This document shows, piece after piece, positions 6,245 through 14,210 of a stretch of 14,531 nucleotides of DNA. The notes below the pieces were generated by a model, which was given only the letters and a program-made list of their open reading frames with translations, was not told the origin of the DNA and did not search any database. A program made the translations under genes and the position numbers. The DNA is from Angelakisella sp. (GTDB taxonomy: Bacteria > Bacillota > Clostridia > Oscillospirales > Ruminococcaceae): contig JAHHTR010000048.1 in the NCBI GenBank assembly GCA_020024515.1, positions 1 through 14,531 of the forward strand, in the 5' to 3' direction. Numbering within the stretch: the stretch's first letter is position 1; each line of letters opens with the position of its first letter.

Positions 6245-9200
6245 CTAAAAAAATGTAATTTGACTGGTTTCAGGCAGTCCTTTTAATGAACCATGTTCTG
6301 ATAAGGTTTCTATAACCGCTTTTGAAACACCTGTTCTGGTGGTAATTTCTTCGATAGATAGGTATGCGCCTTTTTTTCCACCTTCTTCAAGTGACAGAGC
6401 GGCAGCTTCACCGACACCGTTTAGGCTGCAAAAAGGTAATCTCAGTTTGTCTCCCTCTATTGTGAACATCTTAGCTTTTGATTTATATAAATCTACCGGT
6501 AAAAGCTCTATTCCTCTTTTCAGCATTTCATAAGTTACCTGTAACATATCCATAACACCGTTTTCTTTGGCGGAGCGTTCATTACCCATTGATGAAAGCA
6601 TATTGTATTTTAATTTTACGCTTTCTGCACCTTTTATGGCTGTTTGTGCATCAAAGTCTTCGCCACGAATAGAAAACAGTACAGCATAAAATTCTTTTGG
6701 ATAATATACCTTGTACCAACCCAGACGTATAGCCGAAATTACATAAGCTGCGGCGTGTGCCTTAGGAAACATATATTTAATTTTTAAACAACTGTTTATG
6801 TACCATTCCGGAACACCTTTGCCACGCATCTCATCTTTCATTTCTTCGGTAAGTAGTTTCGGAGCTTTACCCTTACGTGTAATCTCCATTATTTTAAACG
6901 AAAGTTTTGGATCCAGTCCATAGTGCATAAGTCTTGTCATTATGCTGTCACGTGTACCGATAACATCTGATATTGTACATATTCCGTCAGCTATCAAATC
7001 TTTTGCATTACCAAGCCAAACATCAGTACCATGAGATAGTCCTGATATTTGTATAAGGTCTTCAAATTTTTTGGGATTAGATTCTTTTAACATTCCACGT
7101 ACAAATGGTGTACCCATTTCGGGCAGTGCAAGGGTACCTGTATCTACTCCCACATCTGATAAATCCACTCCAAGCGCCTCGCTAGATGTAAATAGACTGT
7201 ATACTTTTTGGTCACTCATCGGTATATCGTTTATAAGTATACCTGTATAGTCTTCAAGATATTTAAACATAGTCGGAGAATCGTGTCCGAGTTCATCAAG
7301 TTTAAGTATAGTATCGTGTATTGAGTGAAAGTCAAAATGTGTGGTTATTGTATCACTGTTTACATCATTTGCGGGGTGCTGAACAGGACAAAAGTCATAT
7401 ATTTCATAATCGTTTGGCACGACAACCATACCTCCCGGGTGCTGTCCGGTGGTTCTCTTTATACCCGTACAGCCCTTTGCAAGTCTCAGTGTGTCTACAC
7501 CGATTGGCTTGCCTTTTTCTTCCATATATGTTTTTGCAAAGCCATAGGCTGTTTTATCAGCTACTGTTGATATAGTTCCTGCTTTAAACACATGGTCTTT
7601 TCCAAACAGTTCTTCTGTAAATTTATGTGCCTGTGACTGATATTCGCCCGAAAAGTTTAGGTCGATGTCGGGAGCTTTGTCACCATCAAATCCTAAGAAT
7701 GTTTCAAAAGGTATTTCGTGACCGTCTCGGTTATATGGTGTGTCGCATATTTCACAGTTTTTGTCAGGTAGGTCAAAGCCTGAACCATATTCGCCTTTTA
7801 GGAAAAATTCACTGTGTTTACACTTTGGGCAAACATAGTGAGGTGGAAGTGGATTAACTTCGGAAATGCCTGCCATTGTCGCAACAAATGATGAACCGAC
7901 AGAACCACGGGAGCCGACCGAATAGCCACATTCCACCGATTTTTGAACAAGTTTTTGTGCTATCATATATAGTACAGAGAAACCGTGTTTTGTTATTGAG
8001 TCAAGTTCTCTTTCAAGTCTGTTTGTTACAACATCTGGGACGATAACTTCACCCTGCGCATTTTTTTCACCATATATTTCTCTTGTTTTATCTCGGGTGA
8101 TTCGTTTTAGGTCATCTTCCGCCCCCTCAATGTTAGGTGTAAAAGTGCCTTCGGGAATGGGGCGAATATGTTCGCACATATCAGCTATTTTTTGTGTGTT
8201 TGTTATTACTATTTCTTTGGCTCTTTCATCATCTAAATAGCTGAATTCGTCTAGCATTTGTTGTGTGGTTCGCATATATAACGGTGCTTGCATATCGGCA
8301 TCGGGGAATTTTTGTGCTGCCATCAGCACTGCTCTATATACACTGTCTTTTTTGTCCAAGAAGTGTACATCGCCTGTTGCAACAACAGGTTTATTTATTT
8401 TGTCTGCTATTTCTATTACCTTTTTATTAAAGTCAATTAGTTCTTGTTCGGAATTTACTTCGCCTTTACGCAACATATACATATTGTTGCCGAGTGGCTG
8501 AATTTCCAAATAGTCATAAAATTCCGCAATCTTGCAAAGTTCTTCAAAAGGTTTATTTTGTTTGATAGCTCTAAAAAGTTCGCCTGCCTCACAAGCTGAA
8601 CCGAGAATAAGACCTTCTCGGTGTTCTATCAGTTGTGAACGAAGTGTGCGTGGTCGTTTGTAGAAGTGGTCAAGATGTGCATAGGAAACAAGTTTATATA
8701 GATTTTTGAGTCCGATTTGATTTTTGACAAGTATGATAATATGGTTTGTTCTTGTCTTTTTTTCGCCTTGATAGTCACTTGCCATATCATCAAGCAAATA
8801 ACCCTCCATACCGTATATAACTTTAAAATCAGGGTTATTTTTGCGGATACTGAGTTCTGTGTTCATAGCTTCGGGGAAAGCCTGCACGACACCATGGTCT
8901 GTTATTGCTATTGCTTTTTGTCCCCATTCATTTGCTCTATTTATTATATCCGCAGGGGTTGATACTGCGTCCATGCTTGACATTGTTGTGTGGCAGTGTA
9001 GTTCTATTCTTTTTTCGGGTAAATCATCTGTTATCTTTGTCTTTTTAACAAGTGTTATGTCACGTGCCTTTATGGTAATATCTTTGTCGTATTGGTCATA
9101 GCTTACTTCACCTTGAACAAGTATTGTATTACCTGCCTTTATATCATCAAAAGCACTTGCCTTTTCTTTATCTAAAAATAATTTGACGGTAATAGAACCT

Positions 9201-10021
9201 GTATAGTCGGTAATTAGTATCGTCATTATTACTTTTTTACCGTCTTTGGTTTCTCGTGAAGATATATCGAAAATATCTCCCCATACACTTGTTACACCCG
9301 TTTCACTGTTTACATAAATAAGTTCTTCGGGAACTTTTTTTATTTCTTTGCCAAGAAGTAGCTGTGCAGAACTTGTGTCAATAGGTAAGTTGTCCATACG
9401 GATAAGCGTATATGTTTTTGCTGTCTTCTTGGAGACTTGTGGTGGTGCAACTTTTTTTACTGTTTCAAATGGTGGTGGAGCAATTTCTTCGTGTACACAT
9501 TCATCGACACTTATGGTAATGGGAATGTCACCACTTTGTTGTTCTTCTTCACAAAATGTTATTTGCGGATAAAACCCAAAGTATTTTTTTACAATAGATG
9601 CTGATTTTTGTGAAATATCGAGTGAATTTAAAAAATCTTGATTTTCATTTTTTACAGAGCCGTTTTGCAGTTTGATTTTAACGTCATTTTCGTTTAGTTC
9701 AACAAGGGCATTGTTTAAAAAACCGTTTATCGGAAATCCGCTTTCTTTTAGTTCATAAGCTATTTCGCTGACAAATTCTTCTGTAAACAGTTCTTTTTCA
9801 TAAGTATATATAATCTTTATATCTTCAATAGATAAAAGTTTTTGTAGTTTTAGTATAGTTATATCTACTTGTCTTTTTGATATGATTTTTTTTGGAGCAA
9901 GAAAGACGTATAGTTTTTTATTGTCCTGTGATTTTTGCAGTTGTGTAATTTCCGTATCACATAGATTTTGACAGTCTATACTATCCAAAAAAGAGCCAAA
10001 GACACTTCCAAATGTAGCCAA
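6245..10021 (-). CDS. polC: DNA polymerase III alpha subunit, PolC type, lacking the exonuclease domain (1258 aa)
   Basis: This is the main replicative polymerase of low-GC Gram-positives. In order (TTG start numbering): N-terminal domains 1-200, an OB-fold about 240-325, and a PHP domain with ELHCHTTMSSMDA (340-352), TDHGVVQAFPEA (374-385) and TGDVHF (549-554). Then come a zinc finger with Cys731/734 and Cys756/759, the palm PDIDLNFS with Asp785 and Asp787, a probable third Asp909 in KLDELGH, and the FPKAHAAAY segment. The C-terminal QITFF matches the sliding-clamp motif (QLSLF in B. subtilis). B. subtilis PolC has 1437 residues; the shortfall matches its DEDD proofreading exonuclease. That domain normally interrupts the PHP domain after the YGxE...DD stretch, but here about ten residues (412-422) bridge the two halves and no DVETTGL-type motif exists. 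I chose TTG at 10019-10021 because GGAGGA lies 6 nt upstream; an in-frame ATG at 10039 has no ribosome site. Confidence 0.95.
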   Translation of the reverse strand: MATFGSVFGSFLDSIDCQNLCDTEITQLQKSQDNKKLYVFLAPKKIISKRQVDITILKLQKLLSIEDIKIIYTYEKELFTEEFVSEIAYELKESGFPINGFLNNALVELNENDVKIKLQNGSVKNENQDFLNSLDISQKSASIVKKYFGFYPQITFCEEEQQSGDIPITISVDECVHEEIAPPPFETVKKVAPPQVSKKTAKTYTLIRMDNLPIDTSSAQLLLGKEIKKVPEELIYVNSETGVTSVWGDIFDISSRETKDGKKVIMTILITDYTGSITVKLFLDKEKASAFDDIKAGNTILVQGEVSYDQYDKDITIKARDITLVKKTKITDDLPEKRIELHCHTTMSSMDAVSTPADIINRANEWGQKAIAITDHGVVQAFPEAMNTELSIRKNNPDFKVIYGMEGYLLDDMASDYQGEKKTRTNHIIILVKNQIGLKNLYKLVSYAHLDHFYKRPRTLRSQLIEHREGLILGSACEAGELFRAIKQNKPFEELCKIAEFYDYLEIQPLGNNMYMLRKGEVNSEQELIDFNKKVIEIADKINKPVVATGDVHFLDKKDSVYRAVLMAAQKFPDADMQAPLYMRTTQQMLDEFSYLDDERAKEIVITNTQKIADMCEHIRPIPEGTFTPNIEGAEDDLKRITRDKTREIYGEKNAQGEVIVPDVVTNRLERELDSITKHGFSVLYMIAQKLVQKSVECGYSVGSRGSVGSSFVATMAGISEVNPLPPHYVCPKCKHSEFFLKGEYGSGFDLPDKNCEICDTPYNRDGHEIPFETFLGFDGDKAPDIDLNFSGEYQSQAHKFTEELFGKDHVFKAGTISTVADKTAYGFAKTYMEEKGKPIGVDTLRLAKGCTGIKRTTGQHPGGMVVVPNDYEIYDFCPVQHPANDVNSDTITTHFDFHSIHDTILKLDELGHDSPTMFKYLEDYTGILINDIPMSDQKVYSLFTSSEALGVDLSDVGVDTGTLALPEMGTPFVRGMLKESNPKKFEDLIQISGLSHGTDVWLGNAKDLIADGICTISDVIGTRDSIMTRLMHYGLDPKLSFKIMEITRKGKAPKLLTEEMKDEMRGKGVPEWYINSCLKIKYMFPKAHAAAYVISAIRLGWYKVYYPKEFYAVLFSIRGEDFDAQTAIKGAESVKLKYNMLSSMGNERSAKENGVMDMLQVTYEMLKRGIELLPVDLYKSKAKMFTIEGDKLRLPFCSLNGVGEAAALSLEEGGKKGAYLSIEEITTRTGVSKAVIETLSEHGSLKGLPETSQITFF

Positions 10022-10027
10022 AAAATA

Positions 10028-10033
10028 TCCTCC
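10028..10033 (-). promoter_or_regulatory. Ribosome binding site that sets the polC start at TTG
   Basis: GGAGGA on the minus strand lies 6 nt before the TTG at 10019-10021 and inside codons 3-4 of the longer frame that begins at ATG 10039. Sequence upstream of that ATG is A/T only with no purine-rich site. Confidence 0.7.
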
Positions 10034-10066
10034 GTTCATTATTTTTATTATATTTTTTATAAGAAA

Positions 10067-10099
10067 TTTTTAGGGATGGAAGAAAGTACTCCCCAAAAA
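10067..10099 (-). other. Stem-loop between the CPBP gene and polC
   Basis: On the minus strand TTTTTGGGGA (10099-10090) can pair with TCCCTAAAAA (10076-10067): ten pairs including one G-U, 13-nt loop. The tail reads TTTCTTAT, a weak U-tract. It could be a leaky terminator after the membrane protease gene, an RNA stability element, or chance. It precedes the polC ribosome site by about 33 nt. Confidence 0.4.
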
Positions 10100-10110
10100 T
10101 AGTATAGTAT

Positions 10111-10785
10111 TTATATAATTCCAAATAATATAAATCCAACTGTATTTATTGCAAAATTGGCAAATATATGTATAAGCCAAGAAATATATATATTTTTACT
10201 CTTTTCATTGCAATAATTAAATATAAGTCCTCCAACAAACAGTCCTATTTGTGCAAGAACTATAAGTATAATATCAAACCAACCTATCATCATTGATATA
10301 TGATACAAAGAAAACATAAGCACACTGAAAATATATGCAAATTTTCGTGATGAAACATCTTTCAGTGTAAAAAAAGAAAATCCACGAAAGAAAAATTCTT
10401 CTAACAGAGAATTTATAAAAGATATGTAGAGAGCAACAAAGATAAAGTTCTTTTTATCTATTTTCAGGGTATTATCGAGCGTGGGAATAATTGCTCCGAA
10501 ATCAAAAAATTTATTAAGAATAAAATATGCACTTATTATTATAATATATACAGTAATACCAATAAAAAAAGCTATTTTAAAACCTTTTTTATTGGGAATA
10601 AGTAAATTTTTAAGATTGGTATTTTTATTGAAATAGGAATAAATAAAAGGCAGTATCAAAAATAGCGGTATTTTTATCATTGATTTTACAATGTATATAG
10701 GCTTTATGAATATCTCAACAATAGACATTGTTATACAAGATATTATTACAATTATTAAGATACTGTATTTTTGTTTTTTTATCAT
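10111..10785 (-). CDS. CPBP family intramembrane metalloprotease (224 aa)
   Basis: CPBP (CAAX protease and bacteriocin-processing) proteins are multi-helix membrane proteases. Bacterial members act in bacteriocin self-immunity, anti-sigma cleavage or unknown roles. Here the motifs are EEFFFRG (Glu129, Glu130, Arg134), the FSLYH motif with His162, and the HIFAN motif with His206 and Asn210, all within predicted helices. Six to seven hydrophobic segments are visible, at roughly 8-28, 38-52, 68-92, 113-128, 148-165, 170-192 and 203-222. The ATG lies 2 nt after the ispG stop (TAA TT ATG) and has no Shine-Dalgarno sequence, so translation probably depends on ribosomes finishing ispG. The gene is visibly more AT-rich than its neighbours, with many Ile/Phe/Lys codons. 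Bacteriocin, regulator or prenylation partners are not visible; substrate unknown. Confidence 0.85.
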   Translation of the reverse strand: MIKKQKYSILIIVIISCITMSIVEIFIKPIYIVKSMIKIPLFLILPFIYSYFNKNTNLKNLLIPNKKGFKIAFFIGITVYIIIISAYFILNKFFDFGAIIPTLDNTLKIDKKNFIFVALYISFINSLLEEFFFRGFSFFTLKDVSSRKFAYIFSVLMFSLYHISMMIGWFDIILIVLAQIGLFVGGLIFNYCNEKSKNIYISWLIHIFANFAINTVGFILFGII

Positions 10786-10787
10786 AA

Positions 10788-11837
10788 TTATAGTTTTTCT
10801 ACTTCCGCAAGCAGTACTTCCACAGCTTTTTCGTGCGAAACAGTTGCTATTACTTCACCTTTTTTGAATATTTGGCAATTTGGAATACCGCCTGCTATAC
10901 CGATATCGGCATCTTTTGCCTCTCCAGGTCCGTTAACAATACAGCCCATAACAGCTACTTTTATATTCTTTTGGCAATTTTTTAGTGCTGTTTCTATTTG
11001 GTTTGCCATTCCCATAAGGTCAACTCGTGTTCTTCCGCAAGTCGGACAAGATATAAATACAGGAGCATTAGGAAGTCTGCCTATACTACGCAAGATATCT
11101 TTAGCGGCATATATTTCTTCTATCGGGTCGGCAGTAAGTGAAACACGCATTGTGTCGCCTATACCGTCAGCAAGCAGTGATCCGAGTGCGACAGCTGATT
11201 TTACAAGTCCCATGTGTGCAGTTCCCGCCTCGGTTACGCCAAGGTGCAAAGGACAATCTCTCTTTTCGCTTATTAGTCTATATGCATCAAGAGTACGTTT
11301 AACATCAGTTGATTTAATTGCTACCACATAGTTATTAAAATCATATCTTTCAAGCAGTGATATATTATACATAGCACTTTCAACAAGTGCTATGGCTGAT
11401 GGATAACCATATTTTGCAAGTACTTCTTTTTCAAGCGAACCGCTGTTTACACCTATTCTTATTGGAATATTGTTTTCCTTACATGCATCTACAACTTGTT
11501 TAACTCTATCGTCACAACCAATATTGCCGGGGTTTATGCGTATTTTATCAGCACCTGCATAGGCCGCTTCTATCGCCAATTTGTGATTATACTGAATATC
11601 CGCAACTATCGGCATAGGTGACGCCTCTTTTATTTTTGAGATAAGCTGTATATCTTTTGGTCCTTGTATGGCAACTCGGCTGATATTACAGCCTGCTTCA
11701 TACAGTCTTTTTGTTTGTTCAATATTTGCCTCAATATCATCAAGTGAGGTATTTAACATTGATTGTATAGCAATAGGATTGTTACCGCCTATTGTAACAT
11801 TACCTATTTTTACTTCTCTTGTAAGTTTTCTATTCAT
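10788..11837 (-). CDS. ispG: 4-hydroxy-3-methylbut-2-en-1-yl diphosphate synthase, flavodoxin type (349 aa)
   Basis: Converts 2-C-methyl-D-erythritol 2,4-cyclodiphosphate to HMBPP in the MEP isoprenoid pathway, using a [4Fe-4S] cluster in the cytoplasm. Cluster ligands are Cys264 and Cys267 in ISCPTCGRT and Cys299 in VMGCIVNGPGEA, with the fourth ligand Glu306; these match Cys270, Cys273, Cys305 and Glu312 of the E. coli enzyme. The N-terminal TIM-barrel begins with VKIGNVTIGGNNPIAIQSM. Length is that of the short bacterial form without the plant/chlamydial insert. GAGGTGA (11845-11851) stands 7 nt before the ATG and a good promoter lies 48 nt further upstream. In many Clostridia ispG follows dxr and rseP and precedes polC; here dxr and rseP are absent from the upstream side and a CPBP protease gene is inserted before polC. 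Confidence 0.97.
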   Translation of the reverse strand: MNRKLTREVKIGNVTIGGNNPIAIQSMLNTSLDDIEANIEQTKRLYEAGCNISRVAIQGPKDIQLISKIKEASPMPIVADIQYNHKLAIEAAYAGADKIRINPGNIGCDDRVKQVVDACKENNIPIRIGVNSGSLEKEVLAKYGYPSAIALVESAMYNISLLERYDFNNYVVAIKSTDVKRTLDAYRLISEKRDCPLHLGVTEAGTAHMGLVKSAVALGSLLADGIGDTMRVSLTADPIEEIYAAKDILRSIGRLPNAPVFISCPTCGRTRVDLMGMANQIETALKNCQKNIKVAVMGCIVNGPGEAKDADIGIAGGIPNCQIFKKGEVIATVSHEKAVEVLLAEVEKL

Positions 11838-11884
11838 TATTATATCACCTCATATTATTATTAAATCATAAAACTTTATTAACT

Positions 11885-11913
11885 ATTTTATCATAGTTTT
11901 ATTTTTATATCAA
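11885..11913 (-). promoter_or_regulatory. Sigma-A type promoter of ispG
   Basis: TTGATA (11908-11913), exactly 17 bp, TAAAAT (11885-11890) on the minus strand. It gives a leader of about 40 nt that includes the GAGGTGA ribosome site. It probably also drives the CPBP gene and perhaps polC. Confidence 0.7.
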
Positions 11914-12161
11914 TTATTGATTTTATCGAACAAAGTGTATAAAATGCCATTATAAGTATTTTTATAAATGTTTTTCTGAAAATATAGAATTTTTTTTACA
12001 AATATTTTATTAGTAGCAACAAATTTTATATTTAATAAATAAAAATTTTGGGTTGCATTAAAAAATAATGATTTTATTAATTTAACAAGTAGTAAAAGTT
12101 TTATTCGACTTTTTTAGCTGTACAAGTGCTTTTTTTGAATTTTATTTTTTATATGTATAAT
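11914..12161. other. AT-rich spacer upstream of ispG
   Basis: About 250 bp between the ispG promoter and the terminator of the reductase gene. I find no gene, RNA or clear repeat. A short imperfect stem around 12090-12115 is too weak to call. Confidence 0.6.
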
Positions 12162-12195
12162 AAAAAACAGCACAGAAAAAATCTGCACTGTTTTT
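12162..12195 (-). terminator. Factor-independent terminator of the reductase gene
   Basis: On the minus strand AAAAACAGTGCAGA pairs with TCTGTGCTGTTTTT: a 14-bp stem including two U-G wobbles, a short U-rich loop and a run of U. It starts 23 nt after the reductase stop. On the plus strand the wobble positions become CA/CA mismatches, so it is built for the minus strand. Confidence 0.85.
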
Positions 12196-12218
12196 CGTAT
12201 ATAATATTTTATATATTA

Positions 12219-14066
12219 TTATTTAGCTTGTTCCATGCAAAGTTTAACAGCTTCAATGATAGCTTTACTTGTGTTTGTGGCATTTGTAACGGTATCAACG
12301 TCTACTGTTTGTTTTCTGATAATTTGAGATGTAACAGATTTCTCTGCACCTTCAAATATACCAGGTGTTTCTGTATGTTCAAGTAGTTTGATTGTAACTA
12401 TTTCGCCATATTTTACAGTAACTTCAACTTTTACAGGACCGTTGTTCCCGTTTGCAGATGCTGTATATACACCGTCTTTAAAGTTGGCTTCTACTTCCGG
12501 TTTAACTTCTTCTTCCTTTGTTTCAACAATGATTGTCGGTTCTGTGTTACCGCCGTTTGCTGCAACATATTTGTTTGCGTTTGTACCTGCATTACGTCCG
12601 AAGATAACAATATCTGCAACAGCATTACCACCTAGACGGTTAGCACCATGTACACCACCTGTAACTTCACCGGCAGCATATAGACCTGCGATAGCTACGT
12701 TGTCTTTATTTAGAACTTCGTTGGTTGTATTGATTTTTACACCACCCATTGTATGATGAACAGCTGGTGCACATAGAGCAGCATAGTATTTTGGTTGGTT
12801 AAGAGCTTGTGCCCTGTCCGCTCTGCCAAATTCGTCATCTTGTTTGCTTGTAACAGCTTCTGTGTATTTTGTCATTGTTGCTTTTAGAGCATCGGCAGGA
12901 ACGTTCATTTGTTTTGCCAAATCTTCTATTGTGTCAGCTTCAACAACGATACCTGCACTGATATAGCTTTCAATAGCTTTTAGACTCTTTCTAACGTTTT
13001 CGTCAAATACCATATAAGCTTGTTTATCTTTTTGTTTTAGGATAGCTGCTGAAACAACGTCACGTGTTTCAAGTTCGTTTATAAAACGGTTACCTTCTTT
13101 GTTTACAAGGATAGCGCCATTACCACGAACACCCTCTGTGTACATTTTTTGTGTTTTTGGGTTTACTGTTGGGTGTGTTTGGATTTCTTTCATATCAACA
13201 AGCTCAGCACCAACTTTTTCAGCCATTTTTATACCATCACCTGTTGCAACTTTTGCGTTTGTTGTACCAAAGCCTTCTAGGTCCGCTTTGTATGAAACTA
13301 CCATTTCACTGTTGGCTCCGAAACCACCTGTTGCAAGAACAACAGCTTTACAGTTGATTGTGTATTCTCCGTTTTCGTCACTTACTTTTAAGCCTGTAAC
13401 TTTGCCGTCAGTCATAACAATTTCTTCTGCTTTTGTGTTTAGCAGTACAGGGATTTTTAGTTCTGCTACTTTTGCATTAAGTGTTTTTACAAGCATAGGA
13501 CCTACTGCGCTTGTATCTGATGGACGGTGAATTCTTTTCACAGATGCACCACCGAACATACCTACAACTTGTAGATCGCCGCCGATAGAGTTAACCCAAT
13601 CAACAGCTTCTGCTGAATGTTCAACCATAAATTTAACCAGTTCCGGATCGTTTAGGTTCTTACCGCCTTTCATAGTATCTTCATAGAATAGTTCGTTTGT
13701 ATCTTCGATACCATCTTTCTTTTGATACTGAGTTTCAGAAGCGTTTAGACCACCTGTTGCGTAGATTGTGTTACCACCTGTAATAGGAGCTTTTTCTACG
13801 ATGACAACGTTTGTTGCACCGTCTTGTACAGCTTGAACAGCGGCAGACATACCTGCGCCGCCTGCACCAACAATAACGATATCTGCTGATTTATCAGCAA
13901 CTTGTGTTGATTGTGAAGAAGACTCACTTGTTGATGAGCTACTGTTTGTCGATTCACTTACTGATGTAGATGATGAAGAATTTGATTGTTCATCTTTTGC
14001 ACCACAACCTGTAAATAGTGTTGCTGTCAACATCACTGATAACAAAATGGATAATAGTTTTTTCAT
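12219..14066 (-). CDS. Lipoprotein fumarate-reductase-like flavoprotein with FMN-binding domain (615 aa)
   Basis: A surface-anchored oxidoreductase of the flavocytochrome c/urocanate reductase family. Residues 1-21 are a lipoprotein signal ending in the lipobox LFTGC (Cys21); a Ser/Thr-rich linker covers 28-57. An FAD domain (61 to about 495) starts with the dinucleotide motif VGAGGAG (66-72) and Glu91. Residues matching the Shewanella fumarate reductase active site are present: His298 (THPT), Arg335 (ETRD, the proton donor), His438 (HHTMGG) and Arg477 (GVHGANRLGG). An FMN_bind domain (about 526-612) ends in DTVTNAT, resembling the ApbE flavinylation site, with Thr597 the likely attachment residue. 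There is no haem motif, so electrons probably enter through the covalent FMN. The acceptor could be fumarate, urocanate or another enoate. The ATG at 14066 follows GGAGG by 7 nt; an earlier ATG at 14071 hits a stop at once. A strong promoter and own terminator make it a single-gene unit. Confidence 0.92.
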   Translation of the reverse strand: MKKLLSILLSVMLTATLFTGCGAKDEQSNSSSSTSVSESTNSSSSTSESSSQSTQVADKSADIVIVGAGGAGMSAAVQAVQDGATNVVIVEKAPITGGNTIYATGGLNASETQYQKKDGIEDTNELFYEDTMKGGKNLNDPELVKFMVEHSAEAVDWVNSIGGDLQVVGMFGGASVKRIHRPSDTSAVGPMLVKTLNAKVAELKIPVLLNTKAEEIVMTDGKVTGLKVSDENGEYTINCKAVVLATGGFGANSEMVVSYKADLEGFGTTNAKVATGDGIKMAEKVGAELVDMKEIQTHPTVNPKTQKMYTEGVRGNGAILVNKEGNRFINELETRDVVSAAILKQKDKQAYMVFDENVRKSLKAIESYISAGIVVEADTIEDLAKQMNVPADALKATMTKYTEAVTSKQDDEFGRADRAQALNQPKYYAALCAPAVHHTMGGVKINTTNEVLNKDNVAIAGLYAAGEVTGGVHGANRLGGNAVADIVIFGRNAGTNANKYVAANGGNTEPTIIVETKEEEVKPEVEANFKDGVYTASANGNNGPVKVEVTVKYGEIVTIKLLEHTETPGIFEGAEKSVTSQIIRKQTVDVDTVTNATNTSKAIIEAVKLCMEQAK

Positions 14067-14106
14067 TTCATTTCCTCCAAAATTTTTGAGAGTTAATTAC
14101 AAAATT

Positions 14107-14158
14107 TTTGCACAATTTTTATCTATTATACTAATAAGTACAGTAATAATTGTGCAAA
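14107..14158 (-). repeat. Inverted repeat in the leader of the reductase gene
   Basis: TTTGCACAATT (14107-14117) and AATTGTGCAAA (14148-14158) are perfect 11-bp inverted copies with 30 bp between them; centres are 41 bp apart, close to four helical turns. They lie downstream of the consensus promoter, about +17 to +68 of the inferred transcript. They may be two operator half-sites or a leader stem-loop. Each arm also contains an imperfect TTGnnCAA dyad. A TATAAT at 14125-14130 between the arms has no good -35. Confidence 0.65.
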
Positions 14159-14181
14159 TTATGATAATTACTTCACGTAGA

Positions 14182-14210
14182 ATTATAATAGCTGAAAAAT
14201 AAAATGTCAA
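14182..14210 (-). promoter_or_regulatory. Perfect-consensus sigma-A promoter of the reductase gene
   Basis: TTGACA (14205-14210), exactly 17 bp, TATAAT (14182-14187) on the minus strand: both boxes match consensus at all six positions. Inferred start near 14175 gives a leader of about 110 nt. A promoter this strong suggests high expression, or control by repression or leader structure. Confidence 0.85.

Noticed and set aside
10771..11331. 186-codon open frame on the plus strand opposite ispG
   Set aside because: It lies antisense within a clear ispG gene, has Ser/Ala/Pro-rich composition typical of a complementary frame, and shows no family motif or ribosome site.
13099..13530. 143-codon plus-strand frame opposite the reductase gene
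   Set aside because: Antisense to conserved catalytic segments of the flavoprotein; hydrophobic Ser/Pro-rich shadow composition and no start signals.
13910..13985. Apparent short tandem repeat
   Set aside because: It encodes the Ser/Thr-rich linker behind the lipoprotein cysteine; repetition reflects low-complexity serine codons, not a DNA repeat element.
12219..14066. Succinate dehydrogenase/fumarate reductase subunit A of the membrane complex
   Set aside because: It has a lipoprotein signal and an FMN_bind domain, and no iron-sulphur or membrane-anchor subunit genes are adjacent; it fits the soluble/secreted flavocytochrome c-type family.
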